64,000 bases of DNA from Rhizophagus clarus (lineage: Eukaryota; Glomeromycota; Glomeromycetes; Glomerales; Glomeraceae): positions 186,001 through 250,000 of the forward strand of contig BLAL01000286.1 in assembly GCA_015698045.1 (NCBI GenBank), in the 5' to 3' direction. Positions 1-10,864 of the stretch are shown here, in pieces. The position numbers were made by a program, and so were the translations under genes. Position 1 is the stretch's first letter. Each line of letters starts with the position of its first letter. The notes beneath the pieces are model-generated. The model saw nothing but the letters and a program-made list of their open reading frames with translations. It did no database searches and was not told the DNA's origin.

Positions 1-339
1 TAAGAACTCTTAATAAAAAGTAATTTTTCTTAAATATATAATATATGAAGATATAAAATACTTTTATAAAAAATGTTTAACAAATTATTTTAATAATATC
101 AAAATATTAAATTATCATTAATTTTATTAATTTTGTATTTATATATTAAAAAAATTTTTTTTTTTAATAATCTATATATACTTTTATTAATATTTAGTTT
201 ATATACTATATTATATCTGCCGATTTGCAGAATTAAGGATTAATCATCCTTAGTTAATAATAAAATTTTGAAACCATTATGGAAATGATCAAATGGACAA
301 TACTATCATATGCATAAAATATTTGTAATTAAAGTTACC
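1..339. other. AT-rich sequence without a gene
   Basis: No coding frame is seen. The stretch at about 165-205 resembles 49,897-49,931 and so belongs to a dispersed repeat family of this window. Confidence 0.5.
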
Positions 340-735
340 AGCCGAAATGATAAAGGTCAATGCTGAAATGTCAAAATTAAAATCTGTCGAAATGCCGAAA
401 TGCCAAAATAATTTTGACATGTAGAAATTATTGAAATGTCGAAATAGTCGGAATTGTCAAAATAATTTTGACATGTCGAATTGACGAAATTGTCGAAATG
501 TACAAACTGTACAAAATTAATTTCAACATGTCGAAATTTTTAGAATTGTCAAATTGTTAAAATTGTCGAAATGTACAAACTATACGAAATTAATTTTGAC
601 ATGTCAAAATTTTTAAAATTGTCAAATTGACGAAATTGTCGAAATATACAAACTGTACGAAATTAATTTCGACATGTCGAAATTTTTAGAATTGTCGAAT
701 TGTTAAAATTATCAAAATGAAAAACTGATGTATTT
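340..735. repeat. GTCGAAAT-rich repeat array
   Basis: The words GTCGAAAT and GACATGTCGAAAT recur throughout. From about 489 to 720 there are three tandem units of about 72 bases, each running from AATTGTCGAAATGTACAAAC through a GACATGTCGAAATTTTTA block. A related array in the opposite orientation lies at 6,920-7,065. Confidence 0.75.
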
Positions 736-818
736 AAAATTGATATTGTAAATAAATGAATATGTAAATTTAAATAAAAATAATTAGTTAATGTTTTATT
801 TAAAACAAAAATTCTTAT

Positions 819-1175
819 TTATTTAGTGAAAAAAATAAACAAAATCATCCATAAGTGGACAAAATTGTCCAAAAAAAAGTAAAAAAAAAATAGACAAATC
901 GCTAAAAAATTATAAAAGTACGAAATTTGGACAAAATTGTCCAAAAAAAAATAAAAAAAAAATAGACAAATTGCTAAAAAATTATAAAAGTATGAAATTT
1001 GGATAAAATTGTCCAAAAAAAAGTAAAAAAAAATAGACAAATCGTTAAAAAATTATAAAAGTACGAAATTTGGACAAAATTGTCCAAAAAAAAATACCTA
1101 AAAAAATTACAAAGTATGAAATTTGGACAAAATTGTCCAAAAAAATTGCCTAAAAAGTAAGAAAAAATTGCCAAA
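819..1175. repeat. Minisatellite with GGACAA/TTGTCC palindrome
   Basis: About five units of roughly 70 bases, each with the near-palindrome TGGACAAAATTGTCCA followed by an A-rich stretch and a segment reading ACAAATCGCTAAAAAATTAT. The long minus-strand frames here are low-complexity Phe/Leu-rich translations of the repeat and are not genes. The array directly abuts the 3' end of the hAT pseudogene at 1,190, so it may be its subterminal region. Confidence 0.8.
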
Positions 1176-1189
1176 AAAAAAATATATCG

Positions 1190-3632
1190 TCATTTATCAA
1201 CAAATTCTTTTGCCAAATCTTTTACATTATAGTTTATAATCCCGCTTCCAGATTCTTCTTTATCATTTTCATTGTCGCAATTATTGTTTTCGTTATCATC
1301 ATTATTCAAATTATCCTCGATTAAATTATTATCATCTTCCAAAAAATCCTTATCCAAACTATCAATAATGTTTTGATGCAATACATTTATAGTATTTTTG
1401 ATTAATACTACAACTTGGTTATTTGGAATAGGATATCTGTCAGTTGTTCTTCGAACTTGTATTTCCTTGATGATCTCTACATCATCGTCTTCTTCTTCAG
1501 GTTCTAGTTCTGCTAAACTATCATTAACGATAGCATTTATTTCACTATCGCTTAATTTTACTAACTCTTTCTTCGTACCTTTTCTATAAAATCCGAATTC
1601 TGAATGTGCGTTTGATCGATAATACAATATTATCTTTGCTATTGACTCTAAACGTTCAACTCCAAGCTGAAGCCATCTTTTATTACATATCCAGTCACAC
1701 ATAAAAAAACCCCGTTCGCATAATGCAGAGTTCAGGTAAATAGAAAATAATCGTAATGCGAGTGATTGAAGATAGGGTGGTTCTAGTTCCATACTTGTCC
1801 ACCATTTGATTGGATCATCAATTCCATTAGAATAAGGTTGGTTAAAAGGTCTTTCATTATTTTTATACATTAAAAGTTGTGAACAAAGTATGCGAGAGCA
1901 TTCTAAGTCCATTCCTGCGTTTTTAGCTACTTTTCCAGCAATTATCACTATTCTTTGCCAAACACCATATTTTAAGCAAGTGCCTAATTAATTATATTTA
2001 ATTAGTATTATTTAAATATTTTATAATAAAATTGAATAATTAAAATAATTAATATACTAACGAAAGCAAGGATGTAAAAAAAATGCTAGTAAATAATTGT
2101 CATCATCAAACTCTTCAAGTCTTTTATTAATCATTGAAATACAATGATTTTTGAATTTCTGATTAAAGGTTCTTGGTAATTTTTTCATGGAAGCCGCGAT
2201 ACAAGCCATTCCAAGATAACAGTCACTTAAGTTAGCTGAACTTCTTTCTAATAATAGTATAGTATCACGAAGGGATTTTAAAATAAATGCGAGAACTTTC
2301 AAGTCATTGAAAAAGTTCCATGAACGAATAATTGGTTTGATTTTTTCATTTGATAAAATGTTTGAATAGTTACTAGTTAACTGTAATAAAGATTAAAGAA
2401 TAAGTGATATATATATAATAGTAATTAAAATTGTAACTTTTTACATACTTCTTCGAGAACAGCTTTTAGCCTTATAATATCTGAAATACTTTGAAATGCT
2501 GTAGTCCACCTGGTCTTGCAAAAGGGGACAATTCCACCGCCTTTAACATTCATTGATTTTATAAGTTCACGAAGCTTAGCTCCTAGTTAAATAGTAATTA
2601 GAGTAAGTTAAACTAAAAAAAAATTGTTAATATCTGGGAATTCATACCTGCCATTGCATTGTTTTGAAAAAAATTCGCCAATATATTGATTTTTTTAGTA
2701 GATTTTCAGCAAACGGATGTTTTACAATATCGCAAGATATTAAGTTTACACAATGTGAAATACACTGAACATCTTCGATGTATGGATGCTTGCTTTGAAT
2801 AATTCCACGTGCTTTTTGCACATTAGAACCATTATCGCTTACTATAGCGGAAAATTTTTCAGCACCAACACGAATTAGAATATCTTCTATTTTTTCTGCG
2901 ATGAATTCACCTGTATGGGAATTACTAGATAAATCTAAAAGTTGATAAATATATTCTTTATTTGTTGGCGTCAAAATTGTAAAATTCCATATTGAAAGGT
3001 GATTCAGAGAGGACCACCCATCCAAAGCTAATAAAAAAAATTTATTAAAAAAGTATATTAAAAATGAGAACAAACAAAATTTTAAATACCTAAGGTTAAA
3101 TTTTTTGTGGCTTCCAATTCTCTTAAAACCTTGGAATTAACATATCCTAATTTTTCTTCAAATAAACGATTTGTTAAAATATCACGAGAAGGAGGGTTAT
3201 ATGCCGAATTTAATTCTTGAAGAAAATCCAGAAAAAATGGTGATTCGACTATTTGAAATGATACATCACAACAGATAAAAAATCTCGTTAGCGCTTTATC
3301 GATTCTATCAGATTTTCCTTTTGAAAGTGGCTGATCTTTATCATGAAATTCATTTAATGTTAATTGGCCATTAATTTTCATTTTTTTTTTGGCATTTTCT
3401 TCAAAGTTATGTTGATACATTTGTATAACATTTCCTGGAGCTTTCATATAGTGGTTAGCAAGGTGACCCTTAAGAAGAGAAGTTTCGCCCCCTGCTGTAT
3501 TTTAAATTATAATAAGTGCATACAGCACTCGCGTGTCCCTGTGAATCATGTTCTCCCTTCTAAATAATGTTACCATACATCATCTTTTGGTCTACCTCTT
3601 TTGAGAAGCTTAAGTTCGAAAGGCAAATCCAT
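1190..3632 (-). pseudogene. hAT-family transposase, five exons, decayed
   Basis: Seen: five coding blocks in one order on the minus strand, joined by GT-AG introns that keep frame: 3632-3090, 3027-2648, 2582-2449, 2380-2062 and 1983-1190, with introns of 62 to 78 bases. The N-terminus resembles a BED zinc finger ending KGHLANHYMKAPG. The middle has the RNase H-like core (LDGWSS, SAIVSDNGSNV, CISHCVNLI) and KTRWTTAFQSI. The C-terminus has the hAT dimerisation block (LQSLALRLFSIYLNSALCER) and a long acidic Asn/Asp-rich tail. Lesions: an in-frame stop after Val-Trp at 3570-3572, an extra base in the C5 run at 3488-3492, the second finger Cys changed to Tyr, and a missing base in the T7 run at 2690-2696. 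The family assignment follows from these motifs. The element cuts and pastes DNA in the nucleus when intact; this copy should be dead unless the indels are assembly errors. Confidence 0.85.
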
Positions 3633-3719
3633 TTTGTGTGAGACTAGAAGAAAAAAAAATATATATATCTGAAATAAAAAAATTAAAGAAATTAAAAAGA
3701 GTTTGCACGTTTTCAAAAA

Positions 3720-4045
3720 CTTTTTTTTGGACAATTTTGTTCACTCTTATTAATTACGCGTTTTGTACTACTAATCCTAAATGCTATGAAATTGATCTTA
3801 TTATAGCATAATGGCTTTTTGGACAATTTTGTTCACTCTAATTATTACACGTTTTGTACTACTAATCCTAAACACGATCTTATTATAGCATAATGGCTTT
3901 TTGGACAATTTTGTCCACTCTAATTATTACGCGTTTGTACTACTAATTCTAAATGCGTCGCCTATTATAAAATTGATCTTATTATAAAATTACTTAATTT
4001 ATCAGTAGCATAATGTCTTTTTGGACAATTTTGTCCACTTTTTGA
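3720..4045. repeat. Tandem repeat with GGACAATTTTGTCC core
   Basis: Four units of roughly 75 to 120 bases, each starting TTTTTGGACAATTTTGT and followed by a block reading ACGCGTTTTGTACTACTAAT and then GATCTTATTATAGCATAATG. It has the same core palindrome as 819-1175 and 6125-6535 but different spacer sequence. It lies between the hAT pseudogene and the next gene. Confidence 0.8.
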
Positions 4046-4214
4046 ATAAAATTACTAAATTATAGCATACATATAATATATATTATTGGATAAATTTGTC
4101 AAAATAAAACTATTTTTAATTGCAATAAAAAAAATATTGCAATTTGCATTTTATATTCTAATGCATATAACTTTACATTTACATTTTATAATTTAATTAT
4201 GCTTTAAAATACTT

Positions 4215-6792
4215 TTATTTTGGCTCAATAATTTCTGATATACGTTCAACTGACATGCTCGAAGTAATTGATCGGTGAGTTTGTAAAGAAGGAATTTGTG
4301 ATAAAAATATTTCGTAATTTTTTTTTGTAACAAAAAAATCATATTTGCGACAACCTGCTTGCGCAAGTTGCGCAGCCGTTATTCCTTCATTAAATAACCT
4401 ACGTAACCTATCGCAACCCAGCCTATTTCTTTGTTCAGCTTTTCTGCCAATTTTAAGTATAGATCGCATGAACGAAATAACCTAAGATTTTACATTTTTA
4501 ACTTCTAATTCTGAACCGAGCTTTGTAAAATCATCATAAATTTGGACCAACAATGCCAAATGCAATAAGTTAAAAGATTCAGCCGCAATTAGCAGCTTTT
4601 CACAATACGTTTCCTGATTCCTCCATTGATTTATCCTCTTAGTAGCAGATTCCTTGTCAACTACTTTAATTATTTCAAATTTTGATAACTCGGCCAATGC
4701 AGTAAATATTTCAGTAGTTTTTGATTTTTCTGAGGCAACAAAATGTTCATCATTTGCCAGCAAAATTTCACATAGTTTCCTTCCCTTACTAAACAAAAGC
4801 ATCTGAGTAGAATTTAACTCTTCATTTACAATAGCTTCATCATCATCATCATCATCATGATCACTTTCACTATCCTTTTCTGAAGAAACTGAAACTTCAA
4901 CACACTCATGCTTACATTTTTTTGTTAATGCTTTTGATATTGATGTACGTACTACTCGAGATTCATCTGCTACTTCTGAGATTAATGTCTCTGAAGTTGG
5001 TGATTCTACTACTACTGCCACTTCCACATTTGGTATTTTTTCTACTGACTTTAATGTAGGTGATTTTACTTGTGATTTTGCTGGTAGCTTTTTTGTTGGT
5101 ACTTTTGTTAATAGAGGTAGATTCAATCTAGTACTTTCATTAGATTTGGTACTTTCATCAGCTGCCAGTGGCGATTGTGAAAGTAGATTTAATTCGGTAC
5201 TTTTATTAGCTTCAGTACTTTCATCAGCTGCTAGTAGCGATTGTGAAGGTGGATTCAATTTGGTATTTGCTAGTAGCGCTTGTGAAGGTAATTTTAATTT
5301 GGTACTTTCATGATTACTTGATTCCTCACTTATAGGCTGAGAATCATTAACCTCATCTTCAACAAAACCTATAAAATTTAGATGTGAATAATTATAAGAT
5401 TTTGTAATCAAGAACAATTTTATTTGATAAATTTTACTTATAGAAGTTATTAATTTTTACTATCCACTTATCAATATCATCATAATAATTTCGCATCATG
5501 TTCCAGTTGCGATAACCTGACAATGTTGTTTTGGCTAATGTTATATTTGAAATGGTAGCATTATTTTTTATGCAATTTTGGCTGCCAAATTTTTCAATGC
5601 AACAATTATTTAGATTTGACCAAATTTTTGACGGTGTATCAAGAGTTGTGAGGTGATTTAAAGCTAAATCACAGTTCAGAGCACGGGCAAGTTCTGAGTC
5701 ATTAATTTCGTGATATAATGTTGAGTAAGGAGTTGATGTTGTGGATTCAGATAAATGTTCAGGTGTTGAATACTGTAACAATTGTTTTAATAGTTCATCC
5801 ATATCTGAAATTATAGTATCAGCTGTACCAACACTAACTGGACGCGTATTTTCTGGCATTACTAATCCAAGATTAGAGTACTTTTGCAATTCGTTTTATT
5901 ATCAGAAATTAAGTAATAAAAAAAGTAAGATATAAATTTTATATATAAATTAAAAACCAAACATCATTTTTATATTTACCTGTAATTTAGCATTATTATT
6001 CAATACTGAATCATATTTACTTTTGTATAATTCATATAGATTCTTGTAATTCTTGAGTTTAGTCAAACTATCCTAAAAAAATAAAATATTTTATTCAGAA
6101 AAAATGTAATTGTTCTAATACCAAGGGAAAAATAGATAAAATTGTCCAAAAATAAAGGACAAAGTTGTTCAGAAATGAAAAAAAAAGTGGACAGAGATCA
6201 GAGATGAATGATCAAGAACGAAAAAAAGTGGACAAAATTGCCCGTAGAAAAGTGACCAAACCTGACAAAAAAGTGGACAAAATTGTCCAAAAATAAAAAA
6301 AAAAGTGGACAAAATTGTCCAAAATAAAAAAAAAAAGTGGACAAAATTGTCCAAAAATAAAAAAAAAAGTGGACAAAATTGTCCAGAAATGAAAAAAAGT
6401 GGATAGAAATGAATGACCAAGAACGAAAAAAATTAGACAAAATTGTCCAAACCTGTAAAAAGTGACCAAACCTGATAAAAAAGTGGACAAAATTATCCAA
6501 AAGGAAAAAGTGGACAAAGTTGTCCAAAAACGAGGAAATCTTATACCTTATTGATGAACGTAAAACTTGATGACAACTCTTGTAAGTCAATATACGTACG
6601 ACCTTCATTCTTCTTAAATATTATTCTCACTTTATCTTGTTCAAAAACACACGAATCAATTTTTTTATTTGTTACTGTCCAAATATATGAAAGCGCTGTT
6701 GAAACTGAATTTTCAACATCGTCAGGTAAAAAAGCTTTTTTTCCATGAATCTTTGAATTGAGAATAGCGGAAGGTGTTTTTGACATATTCAA
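4215..6792 (-). CDS. Multi-exon protein of unknown function, possibly broken
   Basis: I do not recognise the family. Exon 1 is 6792-6547 (starts MSKTPSAIL), exon 2 is 6072-5980 and exon 3 starts at 5880; these join in frame with good GT-AG sites. Exon 3 runs to about 5438. The next block (5368-4485) has acceptable splice sites but is one base out of phase, so an indel or another splice site is involved. That block carries a Ser/Leu-rich repeat (units like [11 protein letters not shown]), an acidic run of Asp and a Lys-rich stretch, then a likely helical part. An in-frame TAG at 4482-4484 separates it from a further 84-residue frame (4469-4215) in the same phase, containing [19 protein letters not shown]. 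The first intron holds a minisatellite. The gene may be a passenger of a large element that also contains the hAT gene. Confidence 0.5.
6073..6546 (-). repeat. Intron-borne GGACAA/TTGTCC minisatellite
   Basis: This 474-base predicted intron contains at 6125-6535 about ten copies of AGTGGACAAAATTGTCCA-type units spaced by A-rich sequence. The flanking exons join in frame across it. The overlapping minus-strand frames rich in Phe, Leu and Trp are translations of the repeat. The same near-palindrome occurs at 819-1175 and 3720-4045. Confidence 0.75.
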
Positions 6793-6919
6793 ACAAAGAA
6801 ATACTTGATAATATTTCGTGTGAAATCAAGAAGAAAAATATTTTTTTTTGATTTTATGACGTGTTTATTTATATTCAATTTTGCTAGCCACATCATTACA
6901 TCACAAAAAAATGATGATC

Positions 6920-7065
6920 TGCAGCCAATCATTATTTCGACAATTTCGCCAATTTCGACTTGACGAATTTATTTCGGCTTTTTGCCATTTTGATTTGCAT
7001 TGACGAATTGTTTATTTTTTTTCAAAATTTTTGACATGTCGAAATTCTTTATTTATGACATGCAC
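6920..7065. repeat. GTCGAAAT-type repeat, inverted relative to 340-735
   Basis: Contains ATTTCGACAATTTCGCC, TTTCGACTTGACGAA and GACATGTCGAAATTC, the reverse-strand vocabulary of the array at 340-735. Together the two bracket the hAT pseudogene and its neighbour. No exact terminal inverted repeat was found. Confidence 0.6.
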
Positions 7066-8029
7066 CTTTATTTGTAATAAACGTATGTGGAATTTTCAAA
7101 AAAATTCATGTATTTTGGCATCTTATCATTTAAACTGAACACTATTATACTTAATTAAAAGCTTCATTTGAATAAAATCTACTAATAATATTTTTATAAA
7201 AATAAATTCTATATTAGTTAAGTTATTAATTTTTGTAATATATTATTTATTATTTCAAAAAAAATTAATTTTTCTGTAACTTATGATTTAAATATAGTAA
7301 AATTATACCAAAATAAAACCTCAAATAAGATAATTCCAATGATATTAAATAAACACTATTATTAACAAGGAGTTAAAAAGAATTATATAGGTATTTTACT
7401 ATCAGATTCTTGAATAAGATTTGCCTAAGTTTAAAATAAATGATAAAACTTTTTATTACTTAAAATACTTTAAAATATGATATAAAATAAATAAATAAAT
7501 AAACAAATAAATCATACCAAGTTTTGCTTTAGGTTCTAAGCTTTTACACTTTTTACAACTTTACTACATGTTAAAAATCTTTAGAAATAAATAAAAATAA
7601 TTACTTAATATATTTAATATACAAATAATGTAAAAAACTTTTCTATATCATAAATCCATCTAAACGTTAAAAACTCATCTTCTTTTACATTATTTATTTG
7701 TGTTTATTGATAGTATATTCTTTATTTCAAAAGTAAAAGTTCTATTTTTTTTATCAATTTGCAAAAGATGATCATATAACGCAATTAAAATTAGAGGTTA
7801 TGAAACAAATACCATGTTTTTCAAAATTAAATTATTAAATCCTTAATTTAAGCTAATTTCGCAAATTGGCACATATATAAACAATTTATTAGAAGTTATA
7901 TTCATCCTGATTTATAAAATGCAATTATTAAAATTTTGTGTATTAGAATTAATTCTTTCTGTATAATATTTATTTATTAGTATTTATATTATTTTATTTA
8001 GTATTTCTATAAAAATAAAAGTAAAAAGT
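7066..8029. other. AT-rich intergenic sequence
   Basis: No gene seen. The part at about 7,870-7,935 (ATAAACAATTTATTAGAAG) matches 50,608-50,665, marking a dispersed repeat. Confidence 0.5.
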
Positions 8030-8640
8030 TTTTTAAAGAAAATTATAATATTATTTTTTTAACCTTTTTTTTTTATTTTAATTTCAAAAGTCTGGTCATA
8101 TTTTTTATCTGGCAATACTACAAAAAAATAATTTGAAAAATACCTATCCTAACTTTTTTTTACTTTAATTTTAAAGTCTAGTTATAATTTTTATTTGGTA
8201 ACATAATAAAAAAGAAAAAAAATAAATAATTTAATTAAAAAAAATAATGAAAAATAACTTTTTAGATATGTTTTTTATTCAGCAATATTATAAAAAAAAA
8301 TAAATAAATAAATAATTTAATTAAAAAAAATAATAAAAAATACCTTTTTCAATTCTTTTTTACCTTATTTAATTTTAAAAAATCTGATTATAATTTTTAT
8401 CTAATAATATTACAAAAAAGAAAAAAAATAAATATTAAAAAAAAATAATAATAAATATTTTCCAATTTTTTTTACTTTAATTCTAAAAAATTGGTCATGT
8501 TTTTCATTTAAAAAAGAAAAAAATAAATAAATAATTTAATTAAAAAAATAATGAAAAACATTTCCTTTAACTTTTCTTATTTTAATTCCAAAAATCTGAT
8601 TGTATTTTTTCATCTGGTAATATTACAAAAAAAAGATTGT
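8030..8640. repeat. Degenerate copy of the AAAAGTCTGGTCAT satellite
   Basis: Five or six units of about 100 bases whose core is AAAAGTCTGGTCATATTTTT followed by ATCTGGCAATACTACAAAAA and A-rich sequence with AATAATTTAATTAAAAAAA. The better preserved arrays are at 43,190-44,240 and in the transposon copies at 49.5-50.8 kb. Confidence 0.75.
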
Positions 8641-8790
8641 TTTTTTTTTAAATTAGATTATCTGATAGATTAAATCAGTAAGTTATATTACTATACCTTT
8701 ATACTAGATAATTCATTATATTATACCAAATAATTTATTATAGTATTAATGAATTTTTTATAATAAAGGTTTGATCAACTCAAATATTTA
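8641..8790. repeat. Diverged 3' part of the GGGACCC-ended transposon family
   Basis: The sequence around GATTATCTGATAGATTAAAT and ATAATTCATTATATTATACC resembles 44,880-44,990, 50,400-50,500 and 56,565-56,660, which all precede the right end of the same transposon family. The right terminus itself is missing here. Confidence 0.5.
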
Positions 8791-9493
8791 TTTTGTTATA
8801 TTAAGGTGTGATTGTATATCTAATTGTAAATTATTATTAATTGAGATCGAATATTTTAATTTAATCAAATATGGCTAAATTTTATTAAAACTGAATATTT
8901 TTTTTTAACTAATAATAATTTAGTAATTGTAACAAAAAGATAATTTTTATATGTATTAAATAGAAAAGTCTCTTAAAATTTAATGATTTACCTTAAATAC
9001 TCCAAAGACATGAAAAATTTTTCAATAAATTTTATATTTTATAAAAATGTATTTTTATTTTCATAATACAATAAAAATAAGAAATAGAAAATAGAATAAA
9101 CTATTATTAAATAGAATAATATACATTTCAAGATAAAATTACAGGGAAAAATACACAAAAACTAAATATTAAAGTGAGAAGTGAGAACTGTAAAGTATGA
9201 AAATTATTATGGTAATGGTAAATAACAAGCCTTTCCTTTAAGAGTTATTTGCTCTATTCATAGATTTAGATACATTGGTAGTAATATCTACTATTTTTAG
9301 ATTTGTACTACAATATCACGTTACCAAAAATTTTTGGTGGGGATATATTGCAAGTTAAAAAATTATTGTATGTAATATTTAAGCTAAATGAGAGACATTC
9401 AGGCCCTAGTGGTTTATCAGTCTTATATTTAATTGTAACATTAAAAATATTTATTTTTAAAATAATTTTATTTACATACACTTATATAATATT
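8791..9493. other. Intergenic sequence without a convincing gene
   Basis: AT-rich. The plus-strand frame at 9303-9503 has no domain and probably is a chance frame at the 3' side of the F-box gene. Confidence 0.5.
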
Positions 9494-10864
9494 TTATAAA
9501 TAAAAGTCTTTAAGCATTCCAAGATGTACAATTATATTTTGATCTCCCCACCGTTCTAAGATTCTCGAGCTTCCCAAATAAGGTATAGAATCATTATAGA
9601 TTCTAATTTCTTTTAGTCCAATTGGTGCTGATCTAACTAAAATTTGTAACAATTTTTTTATGCTTTCTGGATTTCGCTCATAATTCTCATAATTGTCCAC
9701 ATCCAAAATGTCATCAATAACTAAAGTTAACTTCTTTAAATTACGGCAATATATTAGTAATTCTTCAAATTTAATGAAATGTTCTGTTGATGATGGAAAT
9801 GTTAATAATAATATTTCAATTAAGGGACAATTTTTATAAGTTTTATGAATCAACTCTAACGTTTCCTTAGCATAGATTTCAACATAATGATCATCATTAT
9901 AATAACCATTATAATTTAATAACACTTCTTTGAGCTTTCCTCCACTGTTAGCAATTAAATTAACTGCCGCGTTTATGGTAATATGATCTATGTTTAACAT
10001 TTCAAGATCATTATATACTGGCATCATTGCATCTTCTAAACAACAATACTTATTGAGCGTTAATGTTTTTAATTTATGGAATTTTGGGAGTATTTTAGAT
10101 AATTTATTACTTTGATAGTAAAATAATAATACGAGATGGTCGATATTATCTGCTTTTTTTTCTAATACAGAAAATATTTCATTATAAAGATCTATAATAT
10201 CATCATCAATTTGTTCAAAGTCATCTTTCCATTCGAAATATTTTAAATTTTTTTGAACTTCAATTAATTTGATAATTCCATTATTAACGCTTGTAGTTGT
10301 ATTGATGATGATGAACCTTTGTATATTATGACAGTTGTATGCTAAATCGTGAAAGTAGGAAGAACAAGTGAATGAATCACATATTAATTCGGAAAGTGAT
10401 TCAATGAGGGCTTTAGTCTCTGGAACGCGAAATAAAAATGTTTGGTGGCTAATTGATATAGTGTTTAAATATTCCAACCTTGAACATTTCTTTATTAAGA
10501 GACTACAAAATTCTTGTTGAAGAAGTTGATTATTATAAGAAGTAGATCCAATAGAAGCTATTTCATTTATAACTTTAATATTAATGCTTTTACAAAAAGA
10601 CAAATAATCGAACAAAAGTGGTTTGAACGATGGAGAGAATGATAATAAGTTTTTATGAGATGAATAGTAAAAAAAGATATTAAATAAATAATTTTTATTA
10701 GTGTAATTAATATTGTAGTGCCATGGGTTTTTCCATAAAAGTGGAATTGCGATTTCGCACCAAAGTTTGTTTACCATCAGACAAGTAAAAAGGGCGAAGG
10801 AATCATTTTGGAGTTCCTTTAATATCAAAAAAAGAACGTCGTTGTTGTATCCAATTGTTGTCAT
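9494..10864 (-). CDS. F-box protein with LRR-like C-terminal region
   Basis: A single-exon frame of 456 residues. The N-terminus (about residues 7-47) fits an F-box: hydrophobic NDVLFLILKEL, then LFTCLMVNKLWCEIAIPLLW, as in the large F-box family of fungi. The rest is Leu/Ile-rich with recurring segments such as FHKLKTLTLNKYCCLEDAM and CRNLKKLTLVIDD, consistent with an irregular leucine-rich repeat substrate-binding fold. Known role of the family: substrate adaptor of SCF ubiquitin ligases, binding Skp1 through the F-box. Inference: this member selects an unknown target. The start follows from the F-box lying directly behind it. The gene stands alone with no close neighbour on the same strand. 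Confidence 0.85.
   Translation of the reverse strand: MTTIGYNNDVLFLILKELQNDSFALFTCLMVNKLWCEIAIPLLWKNPWHYNINYTNKNYLFNIFFYYSSHKNLLSFSPSFKPLLFDYLSFCKSINIKVINEIASIGSTSYNNQLLQQEFCSLLIKKCSRLEYLNTISISHQTFLFRVPETKALIESLSELICDSFTCSSYFHDLAYNCHNIQRFIIINTTTSVNNGIIKLIEVQKNLKYFEWKDDFEQIDDDIIDLYNEIFSVLEKKADNIDHLVLLFYYQSNKLSKILPKFHKLKTLTLNKYCCLEDAMMPVYNDLEMLNIDHITINAAVNLIANSGGKLKEVLLNYNGYYNDDHYVEIYAKETLELIHKTYKNCPLIEILLLTFPSSTEHFIKFEELLIYCRNLKKLTLVIDDILDVDNYENYERNPESIKKLLQILVRSAPIGLKEIRIYNDSIPYLGSSRILERWGDQNIIVHLGMLKDFYL

Noticed and set aside
819..1174. Long minus-strand frames rich in Phe and Leu
   Set aside because: They are translations of the 70-base minisatellite and repeat the same peptide with each unit.
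6169..6608. Three overlapping minus-strand frames of 83 to 136 residues
   Set aside because: All arise from the GGACAA/TTGTCC repeat in the predicted intron.
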